This document shows positions 6,287 through 6,958 of a stretch of 6,958 bases of DNA, in pieces (position 1 is the first letter of the stretch; every line of letters starts with the position of its first letter). The stretch spans positions 1-6,958 of the forward strand of contig JAIRML010000260.1 of NCBI GenBank assembly GCA_031258665.1, given 5' to 3'. Origin of the DNA: Oscillospiraceae bacterium (GTDB lineage Bacteria; Bacillota; Clostridia; Oscillospirales; UBA929). The notes beneath the pieces are model-generated. The model worked only from the letters and a program-made list of their open reading frames with translations. It ran no database searches and was not told where the DNA came from. The position numbers and the translations under genes were made by a program.

Positions 6287-6958
6287 TCAGTTTTTACCAA
6301 TATGGGTTGCACCTGCAACCCATAACCCAAATTTTTGTTTTTTGCCGCCGCTTCGCGGCAGTAGGGCGCCATCTCTCGCCGCGCCGCCTGTCTCCCCGGT
6401 CGCCGGCAGGAGGCGGCGGATCCGCACTTCCGCGGGGCTGAGCGCCCCGGCGGCCGCCAAAGCGGCCAGCAAGGCCCCGTCGTCAAAGCCCGGCGGCCAA
6501 TCCGCCGCGAGGCGCGCCGGCGGCAAAAATACCGCGCCGCTCACCACAAGATTCCCGGGCGGGACACGCACCCAGCCGGCGCCGGCGTCGCCGCCGAGCA
6601 GGAGCACCGCCGCCCCCGCCCGGGCCGGCAGGCGCACGCCGCCCGCCGGCGCGTCGAAGACGAGATAGACGTCGGTCTCCCCCAGCTGCTCCGGCGTCGG
6701 ATCGGCCATCGCCGCCACGCCAAAGCGGCTCCGCAGCGCCCGGCACAGCGCCGCGCCGCCGCGCCCGGCCGACACCGAGAGGGAACGCGCGCGCCCGCCG
6801 CCGCACAGCGCCGCCGCCGCGCCGGCCACATCCGCCGTCACGCGGGCGGCCACAATCGCCACGCGCAGGCGGGCGGCCTCCACGCGCAGCACATCGGCCG
6901 CGAGGACCGCCAAACGGTCCGCCAAGCGCCGGCAGAGCGGCGCCGGCGTCCAGGGCCA
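6287..6958 (-). CDS. Unrecognised protein, 5' end outside window
   Basis: An open frame of 223 residues runs from the right edge to a TGA at 6287-6289. The first codons in the window (WPWTPAPLCRR) are still in frame, so the true start probably lies outside; a TTG at 6925 is the first start-like codon. I do not recognise the family. The composition is Ala/Gly/Arg-rich. The alternating pattern of hydrophobic strands (LRVAIVAARV, ARSLSVSAG, TDVYLVFDAP, AAVLLLGGDA) and helices suggests a small alpha/beta, possibly Rossmann-like, fold. A helix near the end (ALLAALAAAGALSPAEV) looks like the natural C-terminus of the domain. No signal peptide, membrane segment or catalytic motif is visible. The last 28 residues (DGALLPRSGGKKQKFGLW and on) are encoded by the dispersed repeat and look like an appended tail. 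GC-rich DNA gives long spurious frames, but placement just upstream of the greA promoter, matching strand and amphipathic pattern favour a real gene. Confidence 0.65.
   Translation of the reverse strand, partial: WPWTPAPLCRRLADRLAVLAADVLRVEAARLRVAIVAARVTADVAGAAAALCGGGRARSLSVSAGRGGAALCRALRSRFGVAAMADPTPEQLGETDVYLVFDAPAGGVRLPARAGAAVLLLGGDAGAGWVRVPPGNLVVSGAVFLPPARLAADWPPGFDDGALLAALAAAGALSPAEVRIRRLLPATGETGGAARDGALLPRSGGKKQKFGLWVAGATHIGKN
6296..6373. repeat. Dispersed two-palindrome repeat, right copy
   Basis: This 78-bp element is the second copy of the repeat at 3233-3309, in the same orientation. Palindrome A is perfect here over 10 bp (TATGGGTTGC, loop ACCT, GCAACCCATA; 6301-6324). The T-rich tract is 6331-6343, and palindrome B is GCCGC, loop TTC, GCGGC (6347-6359), followed by GGCGCCATC. 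It overlaps the 3' end of the unrecognised gene, whose reading frame passes through the whole element and stops 7 bp beyond it. The greA promoter begins 22 bp past its left end. No third copy is visible in the window. Confidence 0.87.

Noticed and set aside
3233..6373. The two repeat copies as a CRISPR array or as ends of a composite transposon
   Set aside because: Only two copies 3 kb apart with no regular spacers, no cas or transposase genes between them, and the intervening genes are conserved core genes in a normal order.

Overview
The window is about 7 kb of GC-rich DNA in which every supported gene lies on the minus strand. It reads like housekeeping chromosome of a high-GC member of the Bacillota, most likely a clostridial (Oscillospiraceae-like) lineage. 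That placement is inference. It rests on the dprA-topA and greA-lysS gene pairs, clear AGGAGG-type ribosome binding sites, GTG starts behind strong Shine-Dalgarno sequences, and a consensus sigma-A promoter. I see no mobile-element genes, phage genes, CRISPR array, tRNA or rRNA.

In transcription order (right to left) the layout is as follows. (1) The 3' part of an unrecognised protein gene runs in from the right edge and stops at 6287. (2) A short intergenic region holds a near-perfect promoter (TTGACA, 17 bp, TATACT) and a leader of about 120 nt. (3) greA (transcript cleavage factor) and lysS (class II lysyl-tRNA synthetase) follow, separated by a perfect 9-bp hairpin. (4) A SpoU/TrmH-family RNA 2'-O-methyltransferase starts 10 nt after lysS. 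(5) A 154-nt gap precedes dprA (DNA-processing protein A), and then comes topA (DNA topoisomerase I), which is cut by the left edge in its second zinc finger. topA is the longest gene here, covering 1-1895. The promoter before greA could serve greA, lysS and the methyltransferase, and perhaps dprA and topA. I found no convincing intrinsic terminator or second promoter between them.

The genes cover transcription fidelity (GreA), tRNA charging (LysS), RNA modification (SpoU-type enzyme), handling of incoming single-stranded DNA (DprA) and supercoiling (TopA). They are conserved core functions rather than one pathway.

The most notable non-gene structure is a 77-78 bp repeat present twice in the same orientation (3233-3309 and 6296-6373), about 86% identical by hand alignment. 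Each copy carries two palindromes flanking a T-rich tract, and each sits at the 3' end of a gene. The right copy supplies the last roughly 28 codons of the unrecognised gene. The second notable point is that the RNA methyltransferase has Gly in place of the nearly invariant Asn of SpoU motif 3. I see no evidence for a complete novel system such as a defence locus or biosynthetic cluster in this window.
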